Assembly (NCBI GenBank): GCA_018673475.1
Contig: JABHCN010000064.1
Span: forward strand, 1-32,665
DNA length: 32,665 bases
DNA from: Actinomycetota bacterium
Lineage (GTDB): Bacteria > Actinomycetota > Acidimicrobiia > Acidimicrobiales > MedAcidi-G1
Reading direction: 5' to 3'
Shown: positions 7,751-15,208 of the stretch, one piece after another
How positions within the stretch are numbered: the stretch's first letter is position 1
Layout: each line of letters begins with the position of its first letter
The notes under the pieces: generated by a model
Told to the model about the DNA's origin: nothing
The model's database searches: none
Seen by the model: only the letters and a program-made list of their open reading frames with translations
Position numbers and translations under genes: made by a program

Positions 7751-8253
7751 ACCCCGCTGTCGTCCAGCAGGCCGACGGGGACCTCCACCCGGATCTCTTC
7801 ACCGGGTATGTGACCTACCACGAACACTGCTGGAACCAGGCGGCCGTCTTCGAGTTCGAGAAGGTCGCTGGCGGGGTTGTCGACGACAGACCGTACGACT
7901 CCGTGGTCGGTCCCGTGCTGGTCGATGACCCTGGCACCTATCAACTGGTGTGCCCAGAGGGTTCCGTCGTCGGGTTCATCGATCGGCTCGGCGGTGAGCA
8001 CCACGCCCCGCCAGCGCTCGGCTGAATCAGAGTCGGGCACCTCGTCGAAGCGGACAAGGAACCTGTGCTGGTGGGGTCGGCTGGTGCGGACCGTCAGAGG
8101 CCCACGTTCGGTGGAGAGGCGGGACCCGGGCGCAAGGCGCTCGGGTCGTGTGCTCAGCAGGGTCACGACGACCTCGCCGCTGAGACCGTGGGGTCGGTCG
8201 ATGCGACCGACCTCGAGCATGACCGGATCAGCGGCATCCGGTCTATTTGACAT
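7747..8253 (-). CDS. rimM: 16S rRNA processing factor RimM
   Basis: RimM helps 30S maturation by binding S19 and the head of 16S rRNA. The 168-residue protein shows the N-terminal beta-barrel (VGRIDRPHGLSGEVVVTLLS) and the C-terminal PRC-barrel (LWAHQLIGARVIDQHGTDHG, NPASDLLELEDGRLVPAVFV). It starts with ATG 22 nt after khpA and overlaps trmD by four bases. Confidence 0.95.
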   Translation of the reverse strand: MSNRPDAADPVMLEVGRIDRPHGLSGEVVVTLLSTRPERLAPGSRLSTERGPLTVRTSRPHQHRFLVRFDEVPDSDSAERWRGVVLTAEPIDEPDDGTLWAHQLIGARVIDQHGTDHGVVRSVVDNPASDLLELEDGRLVPAVFVVGHIPGEEIRVEVPVGLLDDSGV

Positions 8254-8275
8254 GGTCCGGTGTGACCGGTCCCGG

Positions 8276-8524
8276 TCAGTCGACGAAGTCGACGTCTATC
8301 TCGGCATCGTCGCGGACGGCGGCAGCGCGCACGATGGTGCGGATGGCGTTGGCCACGCGGCCACGCTTTCCGATTACACGACCCATGTCGCCGTCACCCA
8401 CGGTCACGGAGAACACGCAACGGGAATCGCCCCCCGTGGAGATGCTCACGGCATCGGGGTCCTCGACTATGGACTTGATCAGGAACTCAAGGACATCTTC
8501 TGCGATGGGGGCTTCGACGGACAT
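8276..8524 (-). CDS. khpA: KH-domain RNA-binding protein KhpA
   Basis: An 82-residue single KH domain with the GxxG loop GKRG at 52-55 ([20 protein letters not shown]). KhpA, with KhpB/EloR, binds RNA and affects cell elongation in Gram-positive bacteria; the partner is not in this window. ATG is two bases after the rpsP stop. Its Shine-Dalgarno GGAGG lies inside the rpsP tail, so it is coupled to rpsP. The rpsP-khpA-rimM-trmD order supports the call. Confidence 0.93.
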   Translation of the reverse strand: MSVEAPIAEDVLEFLIKSIVEDPDAVSISTGGDSRCVFSVTVGDGDMGRVIGKRGRVANAIRTIVRAAAVRDDAEIDVDFVD

Positions 8525-8526
8525 GG

Positions 8527-9078
8527 TTACGCCTCCTCTTTCTCGTCAGCAGCGGCTTCGATGGCTTCGTCGGCTGGTGCCTCCTCGGCCACGGGCTCCT
8601 CAACAGGCGCCTCCTCGGCCACGGGCTCCTCAACAGGTGCCTCCTCGGCCACGGGCTCCTCAACAGGCGCCTCCTCGGCCACAGGCTCCTCAACAGGCGC
8701 CTCCTCGGCCACAGGCTCCTCAACAGGCGCCTCCTCGGCCACAGGCTCCTCAACAGGCGCCTCCTCGGCCACGGGCTCTTCAGCCGGAGTCGCCGCGGCG
8801 GGAACAACGGCCTCGGAGGCCACTCCTGTGAAGGACTCCCACGCACCTGTGATCTTCAACAACTTCTCGACACGCTCGGTCGGCTGTGCACCGTTCTGGA
8901 GCCAACCGACCGCCTTGTCGTTGTCGATCTCGATCACGGACGGATCACGTCGCGGATCGTAGAAACCGAGCACCTCGATGAACCGGCCGTTGCGCGCCTT
9001 GCGCGAGTCGGCCGCCACCACCCGGTAGGTCGGTTGCTTCTTCTTGCCCATCCTCATCAGGCGGAGCTTTACTGCCAC
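8527..9078 (-). CDS. rpsP: 30S ribosomal protein S16 with long acidic repeat tail
   Basis: S16 binds 16S rRNA and aids 30S assembly. The core starts at GTG 9078 as [20 protein letters not shown], followed by [20 protein letters not shown] and [21 protein letters not shown]. The core is about 80 residues, but the product is 183. After a short Ala/Pro linker come seven decapeptides of the type [10 protein letters not shown], then an acidic end ([10 protein letters not shown]). Actinobacterial S16 often has an Ala/Glu-rich tail; this one is long and very regular. The in-frame extension upstream of 9078 has no S16 character. Only a weak purine stretch precedes the GTG. Confidence 0.96.
   Translation of the reverse strand: MAVKLRLMRMGKKKQPTYRVVAADSRKARNGRFIEVLGFYDPRRDPSVIEIDNDKAVGWLQNGAQPTERVEKLLKITGAWESFTGVASEAVVPAAATPAEEPVAEEAPVEEPVAEEAPVEEPVAEEAPVEEPVAEEAPVEEPVAEEAPVEEPVAEEAPVEEPVAEEAPADEAIEAAADEKEEA
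8581..8790 (-). repeat. 30-bp tandem repeat in the rpsP tail, 7 units
   Basis: Six near-identical 30-bp units (8581-8760) plus one degenerate unit (8761-8790) encode [10 protein letters not shown]. Units differ mainly by single g/a or c/t changes, so copy number has changed recently. The array is in frame throughout. Confidence 0.95.
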
Positions 9079-9111
9079 TTCAACACCACTCTCTTCTTGT
9101 CTGTTCTGGTC

Positions 9112-9140
9112 CCGGTTCCACACCGGTCTGGCGGAACCGG
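9112..9140 (-). other. 8-bp perfect hairpin in the ffh-rpsP gap
   Basis: CCGGTTCC (9112-9119) pairs with GGAACCGG (9133-9140) around a 13-nt loop. It lies 34-62 nt upstream of the rpsP GTG in the 173-nt gap after ffh, and no U-tract follows on the minus strand. It could be a leader structure, a pause or a weak terminator. No confident promoter was found in this gap. Confidence 0.55.
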
Positions 9141-9251
9141 CCCGGATGCGATGATGGTGCACCCGATCGGTCGGAACAGTCTGCCGTGACCAGATCGGTT
9201 TTCCAGCCTCGTCGGAAAGACAATGGCCACAGCCGGTCAGGCCCGGGTTCC

Positions 9252-10715
9252 TCAGTTCACTGGCCAGGGACCCGGAAGTTCCATTCCTGGGCCCTCAGCA
9301 GGGTCGCCGAGGCCCGGTAGCGAGAGGCCCTTCGTGGCCGGCCTGTCTGACCCGGTGGGCTCTGCCACGGGCGGTCGCCCGCCCTTTGGACCCTTGCCCC
9401 GGCGCTTTGACGAGCGGCCGCCGGGCCCTCTGCCACCCATCTTCTTCATCATCTTTCGCATTTCCCGGAACTGCTTGACGAGCTGGTTGATGTCTGACGG
9501 CTGGGTTCCGCTGCCTGCCGCAATTCGCGACCTGCGGGAGCCGTCGATCAGACCGGGGTCGATTCGCTCAGCGGGCGTCATCGAGTTGATAATGCCCTCG
9601 AGGCGGTCGATTCGGCCCTCATCCAGTGCCTCGTCGACACCGGCCATCTGTTGTGACATTCCCGGGACCATCTTCATGACAGAGTTCAGCGGCCCCATCT
9701 TGCGGAGCTGGTTGATCTGTTCGAGGAAGTCGTCGAGGGTGAAGCGACCCTCGAGCATCCGGGCGGCGGCGTCCTCGGCCTGTTCCCTGTCATAGGTTGT
9801 CTCGACCTGCTCAATGAGCGTTTCGACGTCACCCATGCCGAGGATGCGGCTTGCCATCCGATTCGGGTGGAATACGTCCAGATCCGAGAGGCCCTCGCCC
9901 GTCGATGCGAAGGCGATTGGACATCCGACCACCTCGCGAACCGAGAGTGCAGCGCCGCCTCGGGCATCACCGTCGAGCTTGGTCAGGATCACGGCATCCA
10001 GGCTCAGACGGTCGTGGAACGCCGTGGCCACGTTCACGGCGTCCTGCCCCATCATTGAATCAAGCACGAGCAGCGTGTGGTCAGGTTGCACCGCTTCTGA
10101 GATTCCCCTGACCTCCTCCATCAACTCGTCGTCGACTGCGAGGCGTCCAGCCGTGTCGAAGATCACGACGTCGCGTCCCAGACGGGCGGCCTCGGCCCGG
10201 CCGGCCACGGCCACTGCAACCGGGTCGGTGGGCTGGCTGAAGACCGGCACGCCGATCCGTTCACCGAGCGTTTCCAACTGGGCGACAGCCGCCGGTCGCT
10301 GAAGGTCGGCGCCGACCAGCATCGGGTTGCGCCCCCTGGACTTGAACCAGCGGGCCAGCTTGGCTGCGGTGGTGGTCTTCCCGGACCCCTGAAGACCCGC
10401 GAGGAGCACCACCGTCGGAGGCTTGGAGGCGTAGCTGAGCTTCATCGTCTCGCCGCCGAGTATGAGGGTGAGTTCCTCGAGGACGATCTTGACCACCTGT
10501 TGCCCGGGATTCAACACCCCGCTCAACTCGGCTCCGAGAGCCCTCTCCCTGATCCGCTCCAGGAAGATGCCGACCACGTCGAGGTGGACGTCGGCCTCGA
10601 GCAGCGCCAGCCTGATCTCGCGTAGGAGGTCCTCGACCTCTTCGGGGCCGAGTCGACCGCGACTCCTGGCACGCCGGAGGATCCCCTCGAACCGGCTGGT
10701 CAGTCCCTCAAACAC
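9252..10715 (-). CDS. ffh: signal recognition particle protein Ffh
   Basis: Ffh, with 4.5S RNA, binds signal sequences and delivers ribosomes to FtsY. The 487-residue product has an N domain (MFEGLTSRFEGILRRARSRG), a G domain with GLQGSGKTTTAAKLA (107 on), VGADLQRPAAVAQL, VIFDTAGRLAVD and LTKLDGDARGGAALS, and a Met-rich M domain (about 300-440: RKMGPLNSVMKMVPGMS, SGTQPSDINQLVKQF). A Gly/Arg/Lys/Pro-rich tail follows. The GTG at 10715 starts one base after the ftsY stop. GGAGG six bases upstream decides this start; an in-frame extension to 10850 inside ftsY is rejected. Confidence 0.97.
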   Translation of the reverse strand: MFEGLTSRFEGILRRARSRGRLGPEEVEDLLREIRLALLEADVHLDVVGIFLERIRERALGAELSGVLNPGQQVVKIVLEELTLILGGETMKLSYASKPPTVVLLAGLQGSGKTTTAAKLARWFKSRGRNPMLVGADLQRPAAVAQLETLGERIGVPVFSQPTDPVAVAVAGRAEAARLGRDVVIFDTAGRLAVDDELMEEVRGISEAVQPDHTLLVLDSMMGQDAVNVATAFHDRLSLDAVILTKLDGDARGGAALSVREVVGCPIAFASTGEGLSDLDVFHPNRMASRILGMGDVETLIEQVETTYDREQAEDAAARMLEGRFTLDDFLEQINQLRKMGPLNSVMKMVPGMSQQMAGVDEALDEGRIDRLEGIINSMTPAERIDPGLIDGSRRSRIAAGSGTQPSDINQLVKQFREMRKMMKKMGGRGPGGRSSKRRGKGPKGGRPPVAEPTGSDRPATKGLSLPGLGDPAEGPGMELPGPWPVN

Positions 10716-10716
10716 C

Positions 10717-11628
10717 TCAGGCCTCCACGTCGTCGTCGAGCTCGAACAGGGCGTCGACAAACTCAACTGGATCAAACACCATGAGATCGTCGGGGCCCTC
10801 GCCGACACCGACCATCTTGACCGGTATGCCCAACTCCTCCTGGACTGCAACGACTATTCCACCGCGGGCGGATCCATCCAACTTGGTGAGCACCACCCCT
10901 GTCACATCGGCTGCCTCGGTGAAGCGACGGGCCTGAACGAGGCCGTTCTGCCCGGTTGTGGAGTCAATTACCAGCAGGGTCTCGGTGACCGTGCCGGCTC
11001 CCTTTTCAGCCACCCTCCTGACCTTGCTCAGTTCGTCCATCAGGTTTCCCTGGGTGTGGACCCGTCCGGCCGTGTCGGCCAACACAAGGTCGGCGCCAAC
11101 AGCGGCGGCGTGCTCAACTGCATCGAAGATGACGGAGCTGGGATCGGCACCCTCGGCGCCGCTGATAACGGGTGCTCCCACCTTGTCGCCCCACAGGGCC
11201 AACTGGTCGGCTGCGGCGGCACGGAAGGTGTCGCCGGCGGCGAGCACCACGCTTGTTCCGGCCTGAACCTCCATACGGCCCAACTTGCCGACCGTGGTCG
11301 TCTTGCCGACCCCGTTGACACCGACGAACAGCCAGACGGACGGGTCTCCGCCGCGGGCCAGGCCTCGGTCGCCTGAACCCAGGCGCTCGACGAGTTCAGC
11401 CCGCAACAGGTCGATCACTACCTCGGGTTCGTCGACCGCCTCGACATCGGCCCGCTGGCGAACAGCGGCGATGACATCGGCTGTTGTCGATACGCCCAGG
11501 TCAGCGAGGATGAGGGCCTCTTCGAGGGCATCCCAGGTGGAGGCGTCGACCGTGGACACGGATCTGACGGCCCGGACCTGTACGGAAAAGGCGTTGCGGG
11601 CTCGACCCAGTCTGGAGCGGAGGCTCAT
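10717..11628 (-). CDS. ftsY: signal recognition particle receptor FtsY
   Basis: FtsY is the membrane-associated SRP receptor GTPase. The 303-residue protein has a short N domain (MSLRSRLGRARNAF, DALEEALILADLGV) and a G domain with VGVNGVGKTTTVGKL (P-loop near 103-110), AAGDTFRAAAADQLALW, ADTAGRVHTQGNLMDEL and LTKLDGSARGGIVVAVQEELG. The long acidic A domain of E. coli FtsY is absent, as often in Gram-positives. The gene sits directly upstream of its partner ffh. Its upstream region has TAGGCT nine bases before the ATG. Confidence 0.97.
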   Translation of the reverse strand: MSLRSRLGRARNAFSVQVRAVRSVSTVDASTWDALEEALILADLGVSTTADVIAAVRQRADVEAVDEPEVVIDLLRAELVERLGSGDRGLARGGDPSVWLFVGVNGVGKTTTVGKLGRMEVQAGTSVVLAAGDTFRAAAADQLALWGDKVGAPVISGAEGADPSSVIFDAVEHAAAVGADLVLADTAGRVHTQGNLMDELSKVRRVAEKGAGTVTETLLVIDSTTGQNGLVQARRFTEAADVTGVVLTKLDGSARGGIVVAVQEELGIPVKMVGVGEGPDDLMVFDPVEFVDALFELDDDVEA

Positions 11629-11637
11629 AGCCGGCGC

Positions 11638-11666
11638 AGCCTACCTCTGCAGCCGTTTTGGTCGAA
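11638..11666 (-). promoter_or_regulatory. candidate ftsY promoter
   Basis: TTCGAC (11661-11666) and TAGGCT (11638-11643) are separated by 17 nt, and the -10 lies nine bases before the ATG. The transcript would have almost no leader. The -35 is only a weak match. Confidence 0.35.
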
Positions 11667-11667
11667 T

Positions 11668-13194
11668 CTACTCAGGGTCCTGTTCCTCAGTGGCAACGCC
11701 GTTGCTGAGGAAGTCGTCGAGGGCACCCAGTTCCACAATGGTGGAGAGGAACTCACCCTCACGTATGAACTCGAGAGCCACCTCCATGCCAGGAAGGCGC
11801 AACTGGATATCGGCCCGTAGGGCGTCCATGGCATCGATGGGTCGCCCGTCGGAACCCACGATCAGGTCACCTGCCATGAGGCCGGCGATGCTGGCCGGCG
11901 AACCCTCGGTTACCTCCACGATCGAGGCACCGGCCCGGCCGTCGGTCAGTGACTCGCCGCGGATTCCGAGCCATGCGGTGCCCACAGGCTCACCGGCCAA
12001 CAGCCTCTCGGCCACCAGGAGGACGGTGTCGCTCGGTAGTGCGAAGCCAACGCCGATGTTGGCGGTCAGGAAGCCATCGGTGCGAATTGACGTGTTCATG
12101 CCGATCACGCGCCCCTTCCTGTCGGCGAGGGGGCCGCCGGAGTTTCCCGGGTTGATCGGAGCGTCGGTCTGGATCATCGCAACGCCGGCACAGAGGGCAC
12201 TGTCTTCGCCTCCGATCTGGCAGCCGTAGGACGGCACCACCCTGCCGAGGGCGCTCACGATGCCGGCGGTGACAGTTCGGTTCAGGTTGAAGGGGCTTCC
12301 GACAGCGACCGCTGTCTGACCGACCCTGAGATCGTCGCTGGAGCCGAACACGGCGGGCCTGAGGCTGTCATCGATCTCGGACAGCAGCACGACGGCAACG
12401 TCGCGGCGGATGTCGGCTCCGAGCACGGTCGCATCGACGCTCCTTCCGCTGGGGAGGGTCACGATGACATCGGTCGCCTCGCCCACCACGTGGGCATTGG
12501 TAACCACGTGCCCGAGGTCGTCGAGCGCTATGCCCGACCCCTGACCCACATCGGGTTCGGTTACGAGGACCACCGATGGGGTCAGCGCCTCGGCAACTGC
12601 CACGACCGGTTCCGGGCCACCGTCTCTGACGCGTGCGTCGGTGAACAGGCGATCAACGAGGGTCTCGGTGTCAGCGGACGACATGCCGGCCGACTCGGCG
12701 ATGAGGGCCTCAACGAGCACCTGGACCTCCTCGGCGGAAAGGCCCGCGAACTGGCTGGCCGACTGGGCCACCATGGCATCGACGAGAACCGTGACCTCGG
12801 TCTTGCTCATGGCTCCGGACTGTTCAATCAGGCGGTCAACCAGGTCCCGGATCTCGCCGGGGGTCAGGGCCTGTGATCTCGCCACGAGTTCATCAACAAG
12901 GGCCGCCACGACCGTCTCGGTCGCCGAGCCGTCTCCCCCTCTTGACACCTGAACGTCAATCCCGTCGGTTCCGGGGCCACGAACGATCCAGCCCGTGAGG
13001 ATTCCACCAACAAACAGGGTGGCCACCAGCACCACGACCCCAAGCGTCAAGCCGACGGTCGATGACTTCCGCGATTCGGACTCAGGGTTCTCGGCGGGAT
13101 CAGCCTCGTCGACCGGGTCGACGTCATCAACAGGGTTCAGGTTCAGTTCGGGTTCCACCGGTTCTTCTGCGCCTGTCCCGCTCTCATCTTCCAC
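11668..13194 (-). CDS. membrane-anchored HtrA/PepD-like serine protease with PDZ domain and repeat stalk
   Basis: HtrA-family S1C protease, probably cell-envelope quality control. Layout: acidic cytoplasmic N-terminus (1-42), one TM segment (about 47-70), a stalk (95-193), trypsin-like domain (about 195-395) and PDZ (about 405-490). The triad is His235 (TNAHVV), Asp265 (RRDVAVV) and Ser352 (NPGNSGGPL). The stalk is unusual: five copies of a 19-23-residue LVDxLIxxS-type unit (95-115, 116-134, 135-157, 158-176, 177-193), probably helical. A Cys pair, 325/335, lies within the protease domain. The start is GTG without Shine-Dalgarno, six bases after TAGGTT. The response regulator-kinase-protease order matches mycobacterial mprA-mprB-pepD, so control by the adjacent kinase pair is likely (inference). 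Confidence 0.92.
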   Translation of the reverse strand: MEDESGTGAEEPVEPELNLNPVDDVDPVDEADPAENPESESRKSSTVGLTLGVVVLVATLFVGGILTGWIVRGPGTDGIDVQVSRGGDGSATETVVAALVDELVARSQALTPGEIRDLVDRLIEQSGAMSKTEVTVLVDAMVAQSASQFAGLSAEEVQVLVEALIAESAGMSSADTETLVDRLFTDARVRDGGPEPVVAVAEALTPSVVLVTEPDVGQGSGIALDDLGHVVTNAHVVGEATDVIVTLPSGRSVDATVLGADIRRDVAVVLLSEIDDSLRPAVFGSSDDLRVGQTAVAVGSPFNLNRTVTAGIVSALGRVVPSYGCQIGGEDSALCAGVAMIQTDAPINPGNSGGPLADRKGRVIGMNTSIRTDGFLTANIGVGFALPSDTVLLVAERLLAGEPVGTAWLGIRGESLTDGRAGASIVEVTEGSPASIAGLMAGDLIVGSDGRPIDAMDALRADIQLRLPGMEVALEFIREGEFLSTIVELGALDDFLSNGVATEEQDPE

Positions 13195-13200
13195 ACCCAG

Positions 13201-13225
13201 AACCTAGGCCAAGGGTTGGCCAACC
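13201..13225 (-). promoter_or_regulatory. candidate htrA promoter with 12-bp palindrome
   Basis: TAGGTT (13201-13206) lies six bases before the htrA GTG. Directly upstream, in the -10/-35 spacer, is the perfect palindrome GGTTGGCCAACC (13214-13225). It overlaps a GGCCAA-GGG-TTGGCC inverted repeat (13207-13221). The position would let a bound regulator control the start of htrA. No known operator was recognised. Confidence 0.5.
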
Positions 13226-13269
13226 ACTACGCGGGGCGTCGACCTCAGCGTCCGTCCACCGAGGGTGGG

Positions 13270-14457
13270 TCAGGAGTCCACGAACCTCGGCAACCAGACC
13301 GTGAACGTCGAACCAACTCCCACTGTGGAGCGCAGGGTCACCTGGCCGCCATGTGCCTCGGCGATCTGTCTGACGATCGCCAGACCCAGCCCCGAACGTC
13401 CGGCTTCCCTGGCCGAGGCCCTGTCGCCGCGCCAGAACCGCTGGAACACCCGCTCCTGATCCTCGGGGCTGAGCCCGGGACCGTCGTCGAGCACCGACAT
13501 CCAGACCATCTCGGAATCCTGGCCGGCGGTGACCCGCACCCTTCCGCCCGGATCTGACACGCGAATTGCGTTGCTGAGGAGGTTGGCGAGGGCCCGCCGG
13601 AGCGCAACAGGGTCGCCGACCACCAGGAGTTCGTCTGCGACCTCGTGCTGGAGCACGACACCATCAGCCGAGGCGGTGGCGCCGAAGTCCTCGACCGTCT
13701 CGACCACGACGGTCGAAGCGTCGATGGGTTCGCGTCTGGAGTCGGTCCGTTCGTGGTGGGCGTAGAGGAGCAGGTCGTCGACGAGGGCCGACATCCGTGC
13801 GGCAGCCCTTCCGGCCACCTCGCCTGCCGCCCGGAAGTCATCGGTGTCGGCATCTGGGTCGGCCATGACGACATCGAGGTTTGCTCGCAGGACCGCCAAC
13901 GGATTGCGGAGTTCATGGGATGCCTCCTGGACAAAGCGTCGCTGGCTCTCGAAGGCGACATCCAGTCGGCCGAGCATGTCGTCGAACGTGTCGGCCATGT
14001 CGCGCAGTTCGTCATCGGGGCCACCGAGTTCAATCCGGCGAGAGAGGTCGGTTGCCGAGATCTCCCTGGCCACCGATGAGATCCTCCCGATCGGCCTCAG
14101 CACCAACCCGGCCACGTACCAGCCGACCGCGAGGCTGCCGAGGAAGAGGGCGGCAACTGCGGTCACCGAATAGGTGCGGAGTTGATCGAGGGCCCGCCGG
14201 TTGACCTCCTGTTCGAATGCCGCCAGCCTGCCTTCGGCATGGGTCGGCTCCGCCTCGACGATCATGTCGCTGTACCTGGCGTCTCTGGACACCGGTTCGT
14301 CGGAGAGGGCCCGTGAGAGGCTCAGGTAGATGCCTCCGACCACGATCGCCGCCAGGCCAAACAGGAGGATCGAGTAGAGCAGGGCCAGGCGGGTACGGAT
14401 GCTGCCAAGCCGATTCGACTTGCGGGTGTTGAGGCCGGAACCACCTTCCGGTTTCAC
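13270..14457 (-). CDS. sensor histidine kinase, MprB-like arrangement
   Basis: A 395-residue membrane kinase. TM1 spans about 22-48, an extracytoplasmic loop of about 45 residues follows (49-94), then TM2 (about 96-120), HAMP (about 118-170), HisKA with phospho-acceptor His181 (EASHELRNPLAVLRAN) and HATPase_c (N box ANLLSNAIRVSD, then DDGPGLSPEDQERVFQRFWR and GLGLAIVRQIAEAHGG). The GTG start overlaps the regulator stop as GTGA. The small sensor loop is shorter than that of MprB as I know it. The signal is unknown. Genomic pairing with an HtrA protease suggests envelope stress. Confidence 0.93.
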   Translation of the reverse strand: MKPEGGSGLNTRKSNRLGSIRTRLALLYSILLFGLAAIVVGGIYLSLSRALSDEPVSRDARYSDMIVEAEPTHAEGRLAAFEQEVNRRALDQLRTYSVTAVAALFLGSLAVGWYVAGLVLRPIGRISSVAREISATDLSRRIELGGPDDELRDMADTFDDMLGRLDVAFESQRRFVQEASHELRNPLAVLRANLDVVMADPDADTDDFRAAGEVAGRAAARMSALVDDLLLYAHHERTDSRREPIDASTVVVETVEDFGATASADGVVLQHEVADELLVVGDPVALRRALANLLSNAIRVSDPGGRVRVTAGQDSEMVWMSVLDDGPGLSPEDQERVFQRFWRGDRASAREAGRSGLGLAIVRQIAEAHGGQVTLRSTVGVGSTFTVWLPRFVDS

Positions 14458-15146
14458 GAGCCTGCTCCGCCGTCGGTCAGGCGGTAGCCGCTTCCGACGA
14501 TCGTCTCGATCAGGCTGGTTTCGCCCTCGACCGAGAGCTTCCGTCGGAGCGTCCCCACGGTCACCCTGACGGTGTTGGTGAAGGGGTCGGCGTGCTCATC
14601 CCAGACGTGGTCGAGGAGGTCCTCCTGGGAGACGACCTCGCCGGGGCGTGACATGAAGTAGCGGAGCAGGGCGAACTCCTTCGCCGTCAGGTCCATGTTG
14701 CGATCGGCACGTGTCACCCCGTGGGTGGCCGTATCGAGGCGGAGGGTGCCGACCTCGAGGACTGCTCCCGTCCGGCCCGGATCGCGGCGCAGGAGGGAGC
14801 GGACCCTCGCCGCCAGCTCATCGAAGGCGAACGGCTTCACGAGGTAGTCGTCGGCGCCCACGTCGAGGCCGCGGATGCGCTCCTCGACGGTGTCGCGGGC
14901 CGTCAACATCAAGATCCTGGGTGCCACGCCCTCGGGCGGGTTCTGGCGGAGTGAGCGACAGACCTCGAAGCCGTCGATGCCGGGCATGGTGATGTCAAGG
15001 CAGATCAGGTCGTAGGGGGTCCAGGTGGCCTTGGCCAGGGCCTCGTCGCCGTCCAGGGCCGTGTCGACGGCATATCCGTTCCGGCGCAGGCCACGGGCAA
15101 TGGCGTCGACCAGGTCGGCCTCGTCGTCGACGAGCAGGATGCGCAC
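14454..15146 (-). CDS. OmpR/PhoB-family response regulator, MprA-like arrangement
   Basis: A 230-residue regulator. The receiver domain has acidic DDE at 7-9, phospho-acceptor Asp51 (LICLDITMPG), MLTARD and LVKPFAFDEL. The C-terminal winged helix has MDLTAKEFALLRYFMSRPGE, DHVWDEHADPFTNTVRVTVG and the terminal GSGYRL. The GTG start lacks a Shine-Dalgarno and sits six bases after TACCGT. The gene heads a regulator-kinase-htrA unit between smc and ftsY. Confidence 0.94.
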   Translation of the reverse strand: MRILLVDDEADLVDAIARGLRRNGYAVDTALDGDEALAKATWTPYDLICLDITMPGIDGFEVCRSLRQNPPEGVAPRILMLTARDTVEERIRGLDVGADDYLVKPFAFDELAARVRSLLRRDPGRTGAVLEVGTLRLDTATHGVTRADRNMDLTAKEFALLRYFMSRPGEVVSQEDLLDHVWDEHADPFTNTVRVTVGTLRRKLSVEGETSLIETIVGSGYRLTDGGAGS

Positions 15147-15152
15147 GACATG

Positions 15153-15158
15153 ACGGTA
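15153..15158 (-). promoter_or_regulatory. candidate -10 box, leaderless arrangement, for the response regulator
   Basis: TACCGT is six bases before the GTG. No Shine-Dalgarno and no clear -35 are present in the 62-nt gap after smc. Confidence 0.4.
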
Positions 15159-15208
15159 CCCCGACAGGCGCAGCGGGCCCGGTCAGGTGGCCGCGTGCGG
15201 CGTTGTCG

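Noticed and set aside
8581-8790. Regular 30-bp repeats that look like a CRISPR array or satellite
   Set aside because: No spacers; they are in frame as the S16 tail.
7877-8962. 361-codon plus-strand open frame with Ser/Gly/Ala repeats
   Set aside because: It is the antisense of rimM, khpA and rpsP; the repeat is the shadow of the S16 tail.
10716-10850. Longer start for Ffh
   Set aside because: It lies inside ftsY; GGAGG directly before GTG 10715 and the family N-terminus fix the start.
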